Assembly: GCF_036021035.1 (NCBI RefSeq)
Contig: NZ_CP107930.1
Location: 2,976,001 to 3,040,000 of the forward strand
Length of the DNA stretch: 64,000 bases
Direction: 5' to 3'
DNA from: Kineococcus sp. NBC_00420
Lineage (GTDB): Bacteria > Actinomycetota > Actinomycetes > Actinomycetales > Kineococcaceae
Shown here piece by piece: positions 1 to 7,246 of this stretch. The notes below the pieces were generated by a model. It was given only the letters and a program-made list of their open reading frames with translations. It was not told where the DNA came from and made no database searches. Both the position numbers and the translations under genes were made by a program. Position 1 is the first letter of the stretch, and every line of letters begins with the position of its first letter.

Positions 1-956
1 AGCCAGCGCGCGTCGCCGACGGCCGGGGTCGCGACCGGCGGGTCGAGGTGGATGCTCGCCAGTCGTGCCGCGTCGCTGGGACCCCAGGTGTCCGAGACGG
101 GGGTGGCGGCGCTGCGCATGGCGTGGAGCAGGGGGCCGGCGGCGCCTGGTCCGTCGGGGTCGGCGATGGCGAGGTGGACGGCGACCCGGCCGTGCAACGC
201 GGGCGGGAACAGCGGCAGCGGGGGCACGTGCAGGACGGAGATGCTGTGCGAGACGCTGCCGGACAGCGTGTCGACGATCCCCGACCACGCGGCGAGGAGG
301 TCGGGCAGGGCCTCGACGTGCCACAGTAGCGCCCCGGCGTGCAGGTCGGGGGCGGGGAAGAGGTCGAACTCCAGGGTGTGGGCGATGCCGACCCCACCGG
401 CGCCGCGGAAGGCCCACAGGGCGTCGCGGTCGATCTGTGCGGGGGCGTCGTCGGTGGCGGTGCGGAGGCGGCCGTCGCCGTCGACGTAGTGGACGGCGCG
501 CAGGGATCCGCTGGCCAGGCCGTCGCGGCGGACCAGCCAGCCGATGCCGCCGCCGAAGGTGTACCCGCAGACGGAGACGGTGGGGGCGGAGCCGGCGAGC
601 CCGAGCAGGCCGTGGCGTTCGGCCGCGGCGTTGATCGCCGACCAGGTCGCGCCGGCCCCGACGGTGGCGGTCCGTGCGGCGGGGTCGATGACCACGTCGG
701 TCAGTCGTGAGGTGTCGAGGAGGACGTCGGTGTCCCCGACGGGAGCGCCGGCACCGTGGCCGGTGGCCTGCGGCACGACTTGCAGTGCCGCCCCGGTGGA
801 CTGCGCGAGTGCGTTGACCTCCGCGACTGCGCGGGTGAGGTCGTCAGCCCCGGTGATGGTCGCGACCCAGCCGGGTCTCTGCGGGGTGACCGAGTTGCTC
901 GGGTGGATCGCCGCGGCGTGGTCGGGGGAGTCGACGCCGGCGAGGGGGCTGTTCAC
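1..956 (-). CDS. FAD-linked oxidoreductase (PCMH / berberine-bridge type), truncated by window edge
   Basis: The reading frame starts at GTG 956 and runs off the left edge, so about 318 N-terminal residues are visible and the C-terminal substrate domain is missing. The FAD-binding PCMH fold is recognisable from TGHGAG (65-70), where the His is the usual covalent flavin ligand, and GYTFGGGIGW (131-140). The Cys often used for a second flavin bond in the berberine-bridge family is not evident after the glycine motif, so a single covalent link is likely (inference). The GTG overlaps the TGA of the upstream TetR gene as GTGA, with an AGGAG about 10 bases ahead, so the two are translationally coupled. 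Such enzymes oxidise sugars, alcohols or alkaloid-like substrates; the substrate cannot be read here. Confidence 0.85.
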   Translation of the reverse strand, partial: MNSPLAGVDSPDHAAAIHPSNSVTPQRPGWVATITGADDLTRAVAEVNALAQSTGAALQVVPQATGHGAGAPVGDTDVLLDTSRLTDVVIDPAARTATVGAGATWSAINAAAERHGLLGLAGSAPTVSVCGYTFGGGIGWLVRRDGLASGSLRAVHYVDGDGRLRTATDDAPAQIDRDALWAFRGAGGVGIAHTLEFDLFPAPDLHAGALLWHVEALPDLLAAWSGIVDTLSGSVSHSISVLHVPPLPLFPPALHGRVAVHLAIADPDGPGAAGPLLHAMRSAATPVSDTWGPSDAARLASIHLDPPVATPAVGDARW

Positions 957-1534
957 GAGGGGTTCTCCTGGGAGGTCGACGGCTGGGTGAGCACGCGGTG
1001 GGCGAGGTCGAGTCGGGCCTGGGCCTGCCCGGGCATCAGCCGTCCGGCAGCGTCGAGGGTGGCCAGGCCGTGCAGCAGGGACCAGACGACCTCGGTCCGG
1101 ATGTCGTCGTCGGTCCCGTCGTCGGTCCCGTCGCCGGTGGTGGGGAAGGCGGCGCCCAGGGCGGCGAAGGCGCGCCGCGGTTCTGGACGGTCCCCGACGG
1201 CGAAGGTCAGTCCCGAGGGCAGCGAGAACATCGCCTCGTACACCTGCGGCCGCGTGGCGGCGAAGTCGAGGTAGGCGCTCATCCGCGCCCGCGGGGAGGC
1301 CTCCACCGCCTCCATCGCCGCGGCCAGTTCGTCGAAGCCGTCCAACGCCACCGCGTCGACGAGCGCCTGGCGGTTGGTGAACGCGGAGTAGAGGACGGGT
1401 TGGGTGACGCCGAGCTCGCCGGCGAGACGGCGCATCGTGACCGCGCCCCAGCCTTCGGACTCGGCGACGGTGCGGGCGGTGCGGGTGATGAGTTCGCGGC
1501 GGGAGGCGAGATCCGGGGCTGGACGAGGAGGCAC
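953..1534 (-). CDS. TetR-family transcriptional regulator
   Basis: A 193-residue protein with an N-terminal TetR helix-turn-helix (about residues 12-60, core LAGELGVTQPVLYSAFTNRQ) followed by a variable ligand-binding domain. The GTG start at 1534 is preceded by TAGCAT exactly six bases upstream, which looks like a -10 element of a leaderless transcript. Its stop overlaps the start of the FAD oxidoreductase, so it is the first gene of a two-gene operon and probably controls it and the divergent DUF4267 gene 56 bases away. A small in-frame 12-base tandem repeat near 1105-1135 produces the DGTDDGTDDD stretch. The effector is unknown. Confidence 0.88.
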   Translation of the reverse strand: MPPRPAPDLASRRELITRTARTVAESEGWGAVTMRRLAGELGVTQPVLYSAFTNRQALVDAVALDGFDELAAAMEAVEASPRARMSAYLDFAATRPQVYEAMFSLPSGLTFAVGDRPEPRRAFAALGAAFPTTGDGTDDGTDDDIRTEVVWSLLHGLATLDAAGRLMPGQAQARLDLAHRVLTQPSTSQENPS

Positions 1535-1540
1535 GAGATC

Positions 1541-1546
1541 ATGCTA
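1541..1546 (-). promoter_or_regulatory. Putative -10 element (TAGCAT) for the TetR gene
   Basis: TAGCAT on the minus strand lies six bases before the GTG at 1534. This is the TANNNT-N6-8-start layout repeated at many genes in this window and suggests a leaderless transcript. Confidence 0.5.
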
Positions 1547-1572
1547 GCGTCGTTATCTATCAGCGCAAGACT

Positions 1573-2799
1573 TCAGAGAAACGGCCGGTCATGCACCTCA
1601 CCGCACTCGTCATCGCCCTCCTCGCCTGTGTCGCCATCGCCGTCGTCGGAGCTCGCTTCCTCCTCGTGCCGCAGCGCGCGACGCTCGACTACGGGGCACG
1701 CGTCGACGACCTCCGCGCCCTGACCGCCATCAAGGGCGTCCGCGACATCACCTCCGGGGTGGTGCTGCTGGTCGTCTGGGCGGCCGGCGGTTCCACCGTG
1801 CTCGGATGGGGCCTGGTGGCCGCGGCCGTCACCCCGCTCGCGGACGCCGCCGTCGTGCTCACCCGCGGCGGCAAGCCCGCCACCGCCTTCGGCGTCCACG
1901 GCGCCACGGCGGCCCTGCTCGTCGCGGCGGGTCTCGTCCTCGCGCTGGGATGAGGCGCTGCCGGTGTCACCTCGCAGGACCTGACGGCGCGCCACCAGCG
2001 AGAACATCAACGGGCACTCGGGGGCGCCCGGGGGCAGTTCCCACCCCCGCGTCGTCGAGACCATCGAGGGGAGCGCCTTCCACGGCATGGCGCGGTGCTC
2101 GTGGAACGCCTCGATGCGCAGCCCGGCCGCGAGAACGGCCCCGAGGACCTCGCCCAGGTCGTGCGGCCACTGGTAGGTGACGGTGTTGCGCATCCGGGTG
2201 TCGCTGGCGTACGTCACGCCGTCGTCGAACCTCCGCGGTTCACCGGCCGCGAAGTACGGTTCGCCGAGCACCAGGAGGTCGTCGGAGCGGTCGTGCTGCA
2301 GGGCGCTCAGCACCGGGTGGGCGTCGTGCACGAGGAACACCCCGCCCGGGCGCAGGAGCCGGGCGACGGCGCGGGCCCAGCTCCCGAGGTCCTCCAGCCA
2401 GGTGAGCACGCCGACGGAGGTGAGGACCACGTCGAACTCGCGGCCCAGGACGTCGGGTGCGTCCTCGTTGCGGCACTGCACGAACGTCGCCGGCGCACCC
2501 GCCCGCTCGGCCAGCCTGCCCGCCGCCTCGATCGCGGCCCCGGACAGGTCGGTGCCGACGACGCGCGCCCCGCGGCGGGCCAGGCTGATGGTGTCGGTGC
2601 CGATGTGGCACTGCAGGTGCACCACGTCCAGACCGGCGACGGTGCCACCGGGCAGGTGCGGCGCGAGGACCCGGGTCTCCACCTCGACACCCACGGCGCT
2701 GCGGTCGTCGGCGAACGCCTCGGCCCCGTAGGCCACGAGGTGGTCGGGGACACGTTCGTCCCAGTTGCGCATGTTCGTGCTGACGGCGTCCGCGGGCAC
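1573..2799 (-). CDS. Class I SAM-dependent methyltransferase with an abnormal C-terminal read-through
   Basis: The start is GTG 2799, chosen because GGAGGAGGGG precedes it by about seven bases; an internal ATG lies at 2772. Residues 1-272 form a class I methyltransferase: SAM-binding motif I is VVHLQCHIGTDT (about 60-71), followed by GTDLSGAAIEAA and VLTSVGVLTWLEDL. The natural end of the fold is near LMFSLVARR, at about position 1985. No stop is met there, and the frame continues for some 136 residues of charged, low-complexity sequence antisense to the DUF4267 gene, stopping at 1573. That tail is almost certainly not functional protein. A lost stop or a small indel near 1955-1985 is the likely cause. 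It follows the EamA transporter gene by 31 bases on the same strand. Substrate unknown. Confidence 0.72.
   Translation of the reverse strand: MPADAVSTNMRNWDERVPDHLVAYGAEAFADDRSAVGVEVETRVLAPHLPGGTVAGLDVVHLQCHIGTDTISLARRGARVVGTDLSGAAIEAAGRLAERAGAPATFVQCRNEDAPDVLGREFDVVLTSVGVLTWLEDLGSWARAVARLLRPGGVFLVHDAHPVLSALQHDRSDDLLVLGEPYFAAGEPRRFDDGVTYASDTRMRNTVTYQWPHDLGEVLGAVLAAGLRIEAFHEHRAMPWKALPSMVSTTRGWELPPGAPECPLMFSLVARRQVLRGDTGSASSQREDETRRDEQGRRGAVDAEGGGGLAAAGEHDGGVRERGDGRGHQAPSEHGGTAGRPDDQQHHPGGDVADALDGGQGAEVVDACPVVERRALRHEEEASSDDGDGDTGEEGDDECGEVHDRPFL
1591..1953 (+). CDS. Small DUF4267-type membrane protein
   Basis: A 120-residue hydrophobic protein with about four predicted membrane segments (near residues 3-22, 45-62, 68-88 and 100-118) and the conserved-looking stretch ALTAIKGVRDITSG. 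This matches the DUF4267 family of small actinobacterial and fungal membrane proteins of unknown function. It starts at ATG 1591, after GAGAAA about 12 bases upstream. It is divergent from the TetR gene at 1534, which makes that regulator a likely controller. The whole gene is overlapped on the other strand by the 3-prime extension of the methyltransferase frame (see that entry); the composition and membrane pattern make this strand the convincing coding one. Confidence 0.8.
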   Translation: MHLTALVIALLACVAIAVVGARFLLVPQRATLDYGARVDDLRALTAIKGVRDITSGVVLLVVWAAGGSTVLGWGLVAAAVTPLADAAVVLTRGGKPATAFGVHGATAALLVAAGLVLALG

Positions 2800-2830
2800 G
2801 GTTCCCCCTCCTCCGAGGCGTTCATGATCG

Positions 2831-3769
2831 TCACGGTCGGCCCGACCGGGCAACCTGTTTCCGGCGGCGCGCCCCTCCGCCCTCGGCGGTGACGAGCCAG
2901 GTGGCGAGGAGGGCCAGCGTCAGGCCCACGATCGTCACCGCGCTGACGGGTTCGCCGAACCAGAGCGCGCCCCAGGCCGTGGTCACCGGCGGGACGAGGA
3001 ACAACAGGCTGTTCACGGTCGTGATCCCGACCCGTTGCAGCAGCAGCCAGTACAGGCCGTATCCGCCGAAGGTGGGGAAGGCGACCAGCCACGCGGTGGC
3101 CACCCAGAACGCGGGTTCGGGGGGCGGGACGGCCGTTCCGCGGACCAGGGCGATCAGGCTGAACACGACGGCGGACGTCGTGCAGTGGATCGTCAGGTTG
3201 CGCCACGGGGCCGGCGGGCCCGGGCTGCGACGTTCGAGGAACGTGGCCGCGACCAGGCACGCCATCCCGGCGAAGGGCACGACGTAGGCCCACGGTGCCG
3301 CGTGCGTCCCCGGGGCGCCGGCATCGGCCCAGGTGACGGCGCCGACGGCCACCAGTCCGAGCAGCAACCCGGCCCGCTGGCGACCGCGCAACGCCACCCC
3401 CAGCAGTGGCCCGGCGAGGGCGGCGACGACGAGGGGCTGGGTCCCGTCGACGAGGGCCGTCGTGCCGGTGCTCACGCCCAGGTCGATCGCCCAGTAGACG
3501 GTGAGCAGGTACCCCGACTGCGACAGCAGGCCGATCACGCTCTGCCGCAGCAGTTCTGCCCGGCCCGGTCGGGTCCGGTCCCGGCGCAGCGCGGTGACGA
3601 GGAGGAGGACCCCCGCGAGCGGCAGGAATCGCCAGGCCAGCACCGTCGACACGGCGTAGGCCTGGGCGCCGAGCTTCGCGCCGACGAACCCCGAGGACCA
3701 GCAGACGACGAAGAGAGCCGCGAGTCCGGTGGTCACGGCGACTCGAGGTATACCGATCGGTATAGTCAT
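2831..3769 (-). CDS. EamA/DMT-family membrane transporter
   Basis: A 312-residue protein with ten predicted transmembrane segments in two EamA repeats. The N-terminal helix contains LAALFVVCWSSGFVGAKLG, typical of drug/metabolite exporters of the RhaT/EamA group. The ATG at 3769 is supported by TACTCT seven bases upstream (leaderless layout); GTG 3736 is a possible alternative. A perfect 16-bp palindrome (3749-3764) lies inside codons 2-7 of this gene, so regulator binding there could block early elongation as well as initiation. It is divergent from a TetR gene (3800), its probable repressor, and is followed by the methyltransferase. The substrate is probably a small toxic metabolite, but this is inference from context only. 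Confidence 0.88.
   Translation of the reverse strand: MTIPIGIPRVAVTTGLAALFVVCWSSGFVGAKLGAQAYAVSTVLAWRFLPLAGVLLLVTALRRDRTRPGRAELLRQSVIGLLSQSGYLLTVYWAIDLGVSTGTTALVDGTQPLVVAALAGPLLGVALRGRQRAGLLLGLVAVGAVTWADAGAPGTHAAPWAYVVPFAGMACLVAATFLERRSPGPPAPWRNLTIHCTTSAVVFSLIALVRGTAVPPPEPAFWVATAWLVAFPTFGGYGLYWLLLQRVGITTVNSLLFLVPPVTTAWGALWFGEPVSAVTIVGLTLALLATWLVTAEGGGARRRKQVARSGRP
3749..3764. promoter_or_regulatory. Perfect palindromic operator TATACCGATCGGTATA
   Basis: A perfect 16-bp inverted repeat between divergent tetR and the EamA transporter, lying just inside the transporter reading frame. A degenerate copy (TAACCCGATCGGTATA) lies at 3781-3796. TetR-family regulators commonly bind such palindromes in their own divergent promoter, so this is very probably the operator of the TetR gene at 3800. 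Confidence 0.75.
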
Positions 3770-3776
3770 GGTCCCG

Positions 3777-3782
3777 AGAGTA
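3777..3782 (-). promoter_or_regulatory. Putative -10 element (TACTCT) for the EamA transporter
   Basis: TACTCT on the minus strand lies seven bases before ATG 3769, abutting the second operator copy; binding there would cover the promoter. Confidence 0.45.
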
Positions 3783-3796
3783 ACCCGATCGGTATA
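3781..3796. promoter_or_regulatory. Second, imperfect TetR operator copy (TAACCCGATCGGTATA)
   Basis: Differs from the perfect palindrome at 3749-3764 in two positions. It overlaps the TATAGT -10 hexamer (3793-3798) of the TetR gene, as expected for autorepression. Confidence 0.6.
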
Positions 3797-3798
3797 GT
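3793..3798 (+). promoter_or_regulatory. Putative -10 element (TATAGT) for the TetR gene at 3800/3806
   Basis: A strong -10 match that overlaps the operator. It ends only one base before ATG 3800 but seven before GTG 3806, which favours GTG 3806 as the real, leaderless start. Confidence 0.55.
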
Positions 3799-3799
3799 G

Positions 3800-4354
3800 A
3801 TGCGCGTGGAGAACGCCATCGACTGGACCCCCAAGGCGCGCGCCGTGCTCGACGCCGCCTCGGACCTCTTCTACGCCCACGGCATCCACGCGGTCGGGGT
3901 CGAGGCGATCGCCGAACGGGCGGGGGTCACCAAGAAGACGCTCTACGACCGCTTCGGCAGCAAGGAACGACTCGTCGTCGAGTACCTCACCGCCCGCGAC
4001 CGGCGGTGGCGCACGCTGCTCGCCGAGCACCTCGAGTCGGCCGGTCCCGCCCCTGCGGAACAGGTCGACGCGGTCTTCGCCGCGTCGCAGGCGTGGTCCG
4101 CGACCGACGGGCCCAAGGGCTGCGCCATGATCAACGCGCACGCCGAGATCAACGACCCCTCGCACCCGGCCTACGCGGTCATCGTGGAGCAGAAGCGGTG
4201 GATGCTGCAGCAGTTCCGGGCCGCCGTGGGCGAGGAGGACCTCGCCCGGGAACTGTTCCTGCTCCACGAGGGCGCGCTCGTGACCCACGGCGTCGGCATC
4301 CTCGACGACGTCTTCGAGCGCGCCCGGACGGCGGCCGCGGCCCTGCTCGGTTAG
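3800..4354 (+). CDS. TetR-family transcriptional regulator of the divergent EamA gene
   Basis: A 184-residue protein. The N-terminal helix-turn-helix covers about residues 10-55 (GVEAIAERAGVTKKTLYDRFGSKE, split here by position only), followed by a C-terminal domain with the GPKGCAMINAHAEI stretch common in the TetR_C group that senses small hydrophobic molecules. The ATG at 3800 is the longest start, but TATAGT ends at 3798, so transcription probably begins near 3805 and GTG 3806 (VENAIDWTPK) may be the true leaderless start. Two palindromic operator copies lie in the 30-base gap to the divergent transporter, making autoregulation and control of the exporter very likely. It ends four bases inside the convergent small gene at 4351. 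Confidence 0.88.
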   Translation: MRVENAIDWTPKARAVLDAASDLFYAHGIHAVGVEAIAERAGVTKKTLYDRFGSKERLVVEYLTARDRRWRTLLAEHLESAGPAPAEQVDAVFAASQAWSATDGPKGCAMINAHAEINDPSHPAYAVIVEQKRWMLQQFRAAVGEEDLARELFLLHEGALVTHGVGILDDVFERARTAAAALLG

Positions 4355-4596
4355 GCGCGACCCCGACGTTTCCGGCGGTGTTCCACGAAGGCCTGGAGGT
4401 TCTCCCGGTAGTGGTCGGCGACGGCCTGGGCCGAGGCCTCGTTGCGGTACCCGTCGTCCACGCGGATGGTCACGTAGACCTCCCACGCGCCGTCGCTGCG
4501 CCGACCCAGGCGCACTTCGGTCCACTCGTCGTCGAGGTGGGGCAGCAGCATGAGTTCGGGGAAGTTCGCGGGGTTCGCCAGCAGGTCGTCCTCCAT
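4351..4596 (-). CDS. Small conserved-looking protein of unknown function
   Basis: An 81-residue acidic-then-basic soluble protein beginning MEDDLLANPANFPEL and ending in a basic RRKRRGRA tail. I do not recognise the family. ATG 4596 was chosen because CAGGCT sits six bases upstream, the leaderless layout seen elsewhere here; GTG 4641 would add 15 residues. Codon use is normal for the window, with strong third-position GC, and the protein reads as globular (VTIRVDDGYRNEASAQAVADHYRENL), so it is probably real. It is convergent with the TetR gene, sharing four bases, and divergent from the monooxygenase-like gene at 4740. Confidence 0.6.
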   Translation of the reverse strand: MEDDLLANPANFPELMLLPHLDDEWTEVRLGRRSDGAWEVYVTIRVDDGYRNEASAQAVADHYRENLQAFVEHRRKRRGRA

Positions 4597-4739
4597 CGGC
4601 CCAGCCTGGACCCACGAGCCGCGCCGGGCCCGCAGCGACACGTCAGGCCGACCCGTCAGACGTGGTGCAGCGGCTCCTCGATCGGATCCCTCGTCGACAC
4701 CCCGGCGTGGACGGAACCCCGTGCGCCAGGATGGGGCCG

Positions 4740-5036
4740 GTGATCCTCGAACAGGCCGTCCTCAGCGTCGTCCCCGGTCGGTCCGCCGAGTTCGAGGAGG
4801 CGTTCGCCCGGGCCAAGCTGATCATCTCCGCCGTCCCCGGGTTCCAGGGGCTGACCCTGTCCTCCTGCGTGGAGCGCCCCGACACCTACCTGTTGCTGGT
4901 GCGCTGGGACACCCTGGAGGACCACACCGAGGGTTTCCGCGGCTCGGCCGGGTACCAGGAGTGGCGATCCCTGCTCCACCACTTCTACGACCCGTTCCCG
5001 CTCGTCGAGCACTACCGCGAGGTCGCCTCCGCCTGA
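4740..5036 (+). CDS. Antibiotic-biosynthesis-monooxygenase (ABM) domain protein
   Basis: A 98-residue single-domain protein with the ferredoxin-like dimeric alpha/beta barrel of the ABM family: ILEQAVLSVVPGRSAEFEEAF, a central LLLVRWDTLEDHTEGFRGS, and a conserved-looking YQEWRSLLHHFYDP. Family members include quinol monooxygenases, heme-degrading IsdG-like proteins and many of unknown role. Nothing here shows a heme ligand clearly, so the reaction stays open. GTG 4740 is chosen over ATG 4731 because the family usually begins with (M)ILEQA and because CAGGAT lies seven bases ahead. It overlaps the convergent YdcF-like gene by 25 bases at the 3-prime end. Confidence 0.82.
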   Translation: MILEQAVLSVVPGRSAEFEEAFARAKLIISAVPGFQGLTLSSCVERPDTYLLLVRWDTLEDHTEGFRGSAGYQEWRSLLHHFYDPFPLVEHYREVASA

Positions 5037-5758
5037 CCGTCGAGCCCGCCCGCACGGCCCAACCAGGTCCGGGTGAGTTCCTGCCACTGGGCCGCGTAGG
5101 CCGCCGCTGCCTCGGGGACGTCGAGCAGGGGCAGGGCCGCGCGCGCCACGTCGGAGAACTCGACGGCCCCGGCCGCACGGGTCCGAGGTTCGAGGACGAC
5201 GACGTCGCCCGGTCCACGCCCGGCCACCGTGGTGTCCGAGGCCACCGCCGCGAGCCCGTGGGCGAGGAGCGCGTAGCGCGGGGTCGTCGCGAGCAGGGTC
5301 AGCGCCGTCTGGTGGCAGCGTGCGACGTGGGTCGGGGACGACACCAGGGTGAGGTGTCGCGCTCCGAGCGACAGGGCGGTCTCGAACCCGGCGGCCACCT
5401 CGGTCCGGGTCGTGGCGCTGGTGCGTTCGCACCGGCTGCGCTCGTGCAGCAGTTCCCCGACCCGTGCGATCGCGGCGGACGGGAGGACCCGGCGGGCGAG
5501 GTCCTCGAGCTCGTGGCGGCGGGAGCGGGCGAACTCCAGCGTGTACTCGGACTCGAGCAGGCCGTCCCGCGCCGCGGCGCCGGTGCCGAAGAGCAGGACG
5601 GGGTCGGGGTGCCCGAGGGCGAGCAGGACGGCCCGCGGGACGCGGCCGAGACGGTCCTCCGCGGGTCGGCCCCAGACGACCTCCTCCCACTGCAGCGCGT
5701 CGACGTGGTAGCCGTGGACGAGGACCACCGACGTGGCGTCCGGGGGGTTCGGTCTCAC
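5012..5758 (-). CDS. YdcF/SanA-like (DUF218) protein
   Basis: A 248-residue cytoplasmic protein starting at GTG 5758 (GAGACT six bases upstream). Motifs fit the DUF218/YdcF group: an N-terminal beta strand SVVLVHGYHVDA, LALGHPDPVLLFGTGA, the acidic SEYT segment, the SATTRTEVAAGFETALSLGA helix and LTLVSSPTHVARCHQTAL. YdcF of E. coli binds S-adenosylmethionine and SanA/ElyC are envelope-linked, but no catalytic activity is firmly assigned to the family. There is no signal peptide or membrane anchor here, unlike SanA. It is convergent with the ABM gene and divergent from the TPR gene. Confidence 0.72.
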   Translation of the reverse strand: MRPNPPDATSVVLVHGYHVDALQWEEVVWGRPAEDRLGRVPRAVLLALGHPDPVLLFGTGAAARDGLLESEYTLEFARSRRHELEDLARRVLPSAAIARVGELLHERSRCERTSATTRTEVAAGFETALSLGARHLTLVSSPTHVARCHQTALTLLATTPRYALLAHGLAAVASDTTVAGRGPGDVVVLEPRTRAAGAVEFSDVARAALPLLDVPEAAAAYAAQWQELTRTWLGRAGGLDGQAEATSR

Positions 5759-5819
5759 CGCCGCAGTCTCTCGCGGGGCTCGGTGCTCGACCGCGCACGG
5801 GGATCGGCAGACTGCAGGG

Positions 5820-6656
5820 GTGGACGAGCGGATGCGGGTGGTGCTGGCGGGCGCGGACGTCGACGCCGTCGTGGACCTCGGCTGCGACCTCGCCGACGCC
5901 GGACGGCAGGAGGACGCGCTGGTCTGCTTCGAGCGGGCGGTGGAACTCGGTGGCGACTGGGTCTGGGGCAACGTCGGCAACACGCTCCTGGAACTGGACC
6001 GGCCGCTCGAGGCGGCGGAGGCGTACCGCCGGGCGGCCGCGGCGGGGGAGACCGACGCGTGGGTCCACCTCGGCCACCTGCTGGAGTCGCTGGGCGACCT
6101 CGACGGCGCGGCGGGTGCCTTCGCGGCCGCGGGCGAGAGCGGTCTGCCCGAGGGTTTCGTCGAGCTCGCCCACCTGCGGCACGACCGCGGCGACCTCCCG
6201 GGCGCCGACGCCGCGCTGACCCGCGCGGGGGAGGACCCGCAGGCGTTCGCGCTGCGCGCCTGCTGGGAGTGGGAGGCCACGCTGGACCCACAGCTCGAAC
6301 CGCGGCTGCGCGCCGGAGCCGCGGTCTCCGGCGCGGCGCGCGCGGCCCTCGCCGCGCTGCTGCTGCTGACCCGCCGGGCCGGGCAGGCCCAGCAGCAACT
6401 GGAACTCGGCGCGAAGCTCGGCCAGCGCGAGTGCTGGCTCCCGCTGGGCAACCTGCTCGCGGAGAGCGACATCGATGCCGCGGAAGCCGCCTACACCGCG
6501 GGGATCGCGGCCGGGGACGCGTACTGCCACCACAACCTCGCGTTGCTGCTGCTCGAACGGGGCAACCGGCAGCGTGCCGAGTTCCACCTCGCCGCCGGCG
6601 CCGCGGCGGGGGACGACCTGGCCCGTCGCGCGCTGCGCGACCTCCCCCGGGACTGA
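5820..6656 (+). CDS. TPR-repeat (Sel1/tetratricopeptide) protein
   Basis: A 278-residue protein built of alpha-helical repeats of about 34 residues. Examples are LGCDLADAGRQEDALVCFER, NVGNTLLELDRPLEAAEAYR, HLGHLLESLGDLDGAAGAF and LAHLRHDRGDLPGADAAL, with further degenerate units to residue 265. Such repeats mediate protein-protein contacts; there is no enzymatic domain, signal peptide or membrane segment. GTG 5820 was chosen because CAGACT ends six bases before it (leaderless layout); ATG 5832 is the alternative and would remove four residues. It ends one base before the convergent broken HAD gene. The partner is unknown. Confidence 0.75.
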   Translation: MDERMRVVLAGADVDAVVDLGCDLADAGRQEDALVCFERAVELGGDWVWGNVGNTLLELDRPLEAAEAYRRAAAAGETDAWVHLGHLLESLGDLDGAAGAFAAAGESGLPEGFVELAHLRHDRGDLPGADAALTRAGEDPQAFALRACWEWEATLDPQLEPRLRAGAAVSGAARAALAALLLLTRRAGQAQQQLELGAKLGQRECWLPLGNLLAESDIDAAEAAYTAGIAAGDAYCHHNLALLLLERGNRQRAEFHLAAGAAAGDDLARRALRDLPRD

Positions 6657-6657
6657 G

Positions 6658-7208
6658 TCAGCGCAGGACCTCGACGTCGCCGAGTTCCGCGCGGACACGG
6701 ACCTCGTCACCGGCGCGGGGTCGCACGAGGTGGGCGTGCTGCGCCTGGCGCAGCAGCGGCAGGTCACGGGCGTCGTCGGTGTAGGCGTGCGCCACCGGCA
6801 ACCGGATCCCCGCCCGTCGCCGAGGCCGAGTTCCCGGCAGACCGCCCGGGCGAGGGGTTGCGCGCACGCCGTGGCGACGACGACCTCGTCGCCGGCCCGC
6901 ACGTGGAGCACCAGCCGCTCGAGTGCGACCTCGATCCGTCCCCGGCGGACGTGGTCCGCGGCGAACTCCTCGAAGGCGCGCTGCAGAGCGGAAGGGCTGC
7001 GGCCGAGAGTGATCGAGGTGATGAGCAGGAGTTCCGCCCGAGCCCGACCACCGCGGCGCAGCCGCGCGGAACCCCAGAGCGGGGCGGTCAGGGCGAGGGC
7101 GAGGACGCGCAACGGGTTGCGCCGCGACGACCGCGTCAGGAAACCTCCGAACGCGTCGCCCGCGACCAGCGTGCCGTCGAGGTCGAAGACGACGATCGCC
7201 CCGCCCAC
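6658..7208 (-). pseudogene. HAD-family phosphatase (SerB-like), frameshifted by an internal deletion
   Basis: Two frames together encode a HAD-IB type phosphatase. From GTG 7208 one frame gives motif I FDLDGTLVAGDAF and motif II VVVATACAQPLARAVCRELGLG, but then runs on into junk. The C-terminal part, AGIRLPVAHAYTDDARDLPLL with acidic motif IV, is in a different frame from about 6815 to the stop at 6658. The join (about 6810-6825) also lacks the roughly 30 residues that normally carry the conserved Lys (motif III) between these parts. An internal deletion that also shifts frame explains both. The protein is therefore probably inactive unless the sequence is wrong here. It follows zwf by 38 bases on the same strand. 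Confidence 0.72.
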
Positions 7209-7246
7209 CGGGGTGGTGGACGGGGCGACGTGGGAACGACGGTCGG

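Noticed and set aside
1100-1140. 12-base tandem repeat GTCGTCGGTCCC
   Set aside because: In-frame, encodes a short Asp/Gly/Thr-rich loop of the TetR protein; ordinary replication slippage, not an array.
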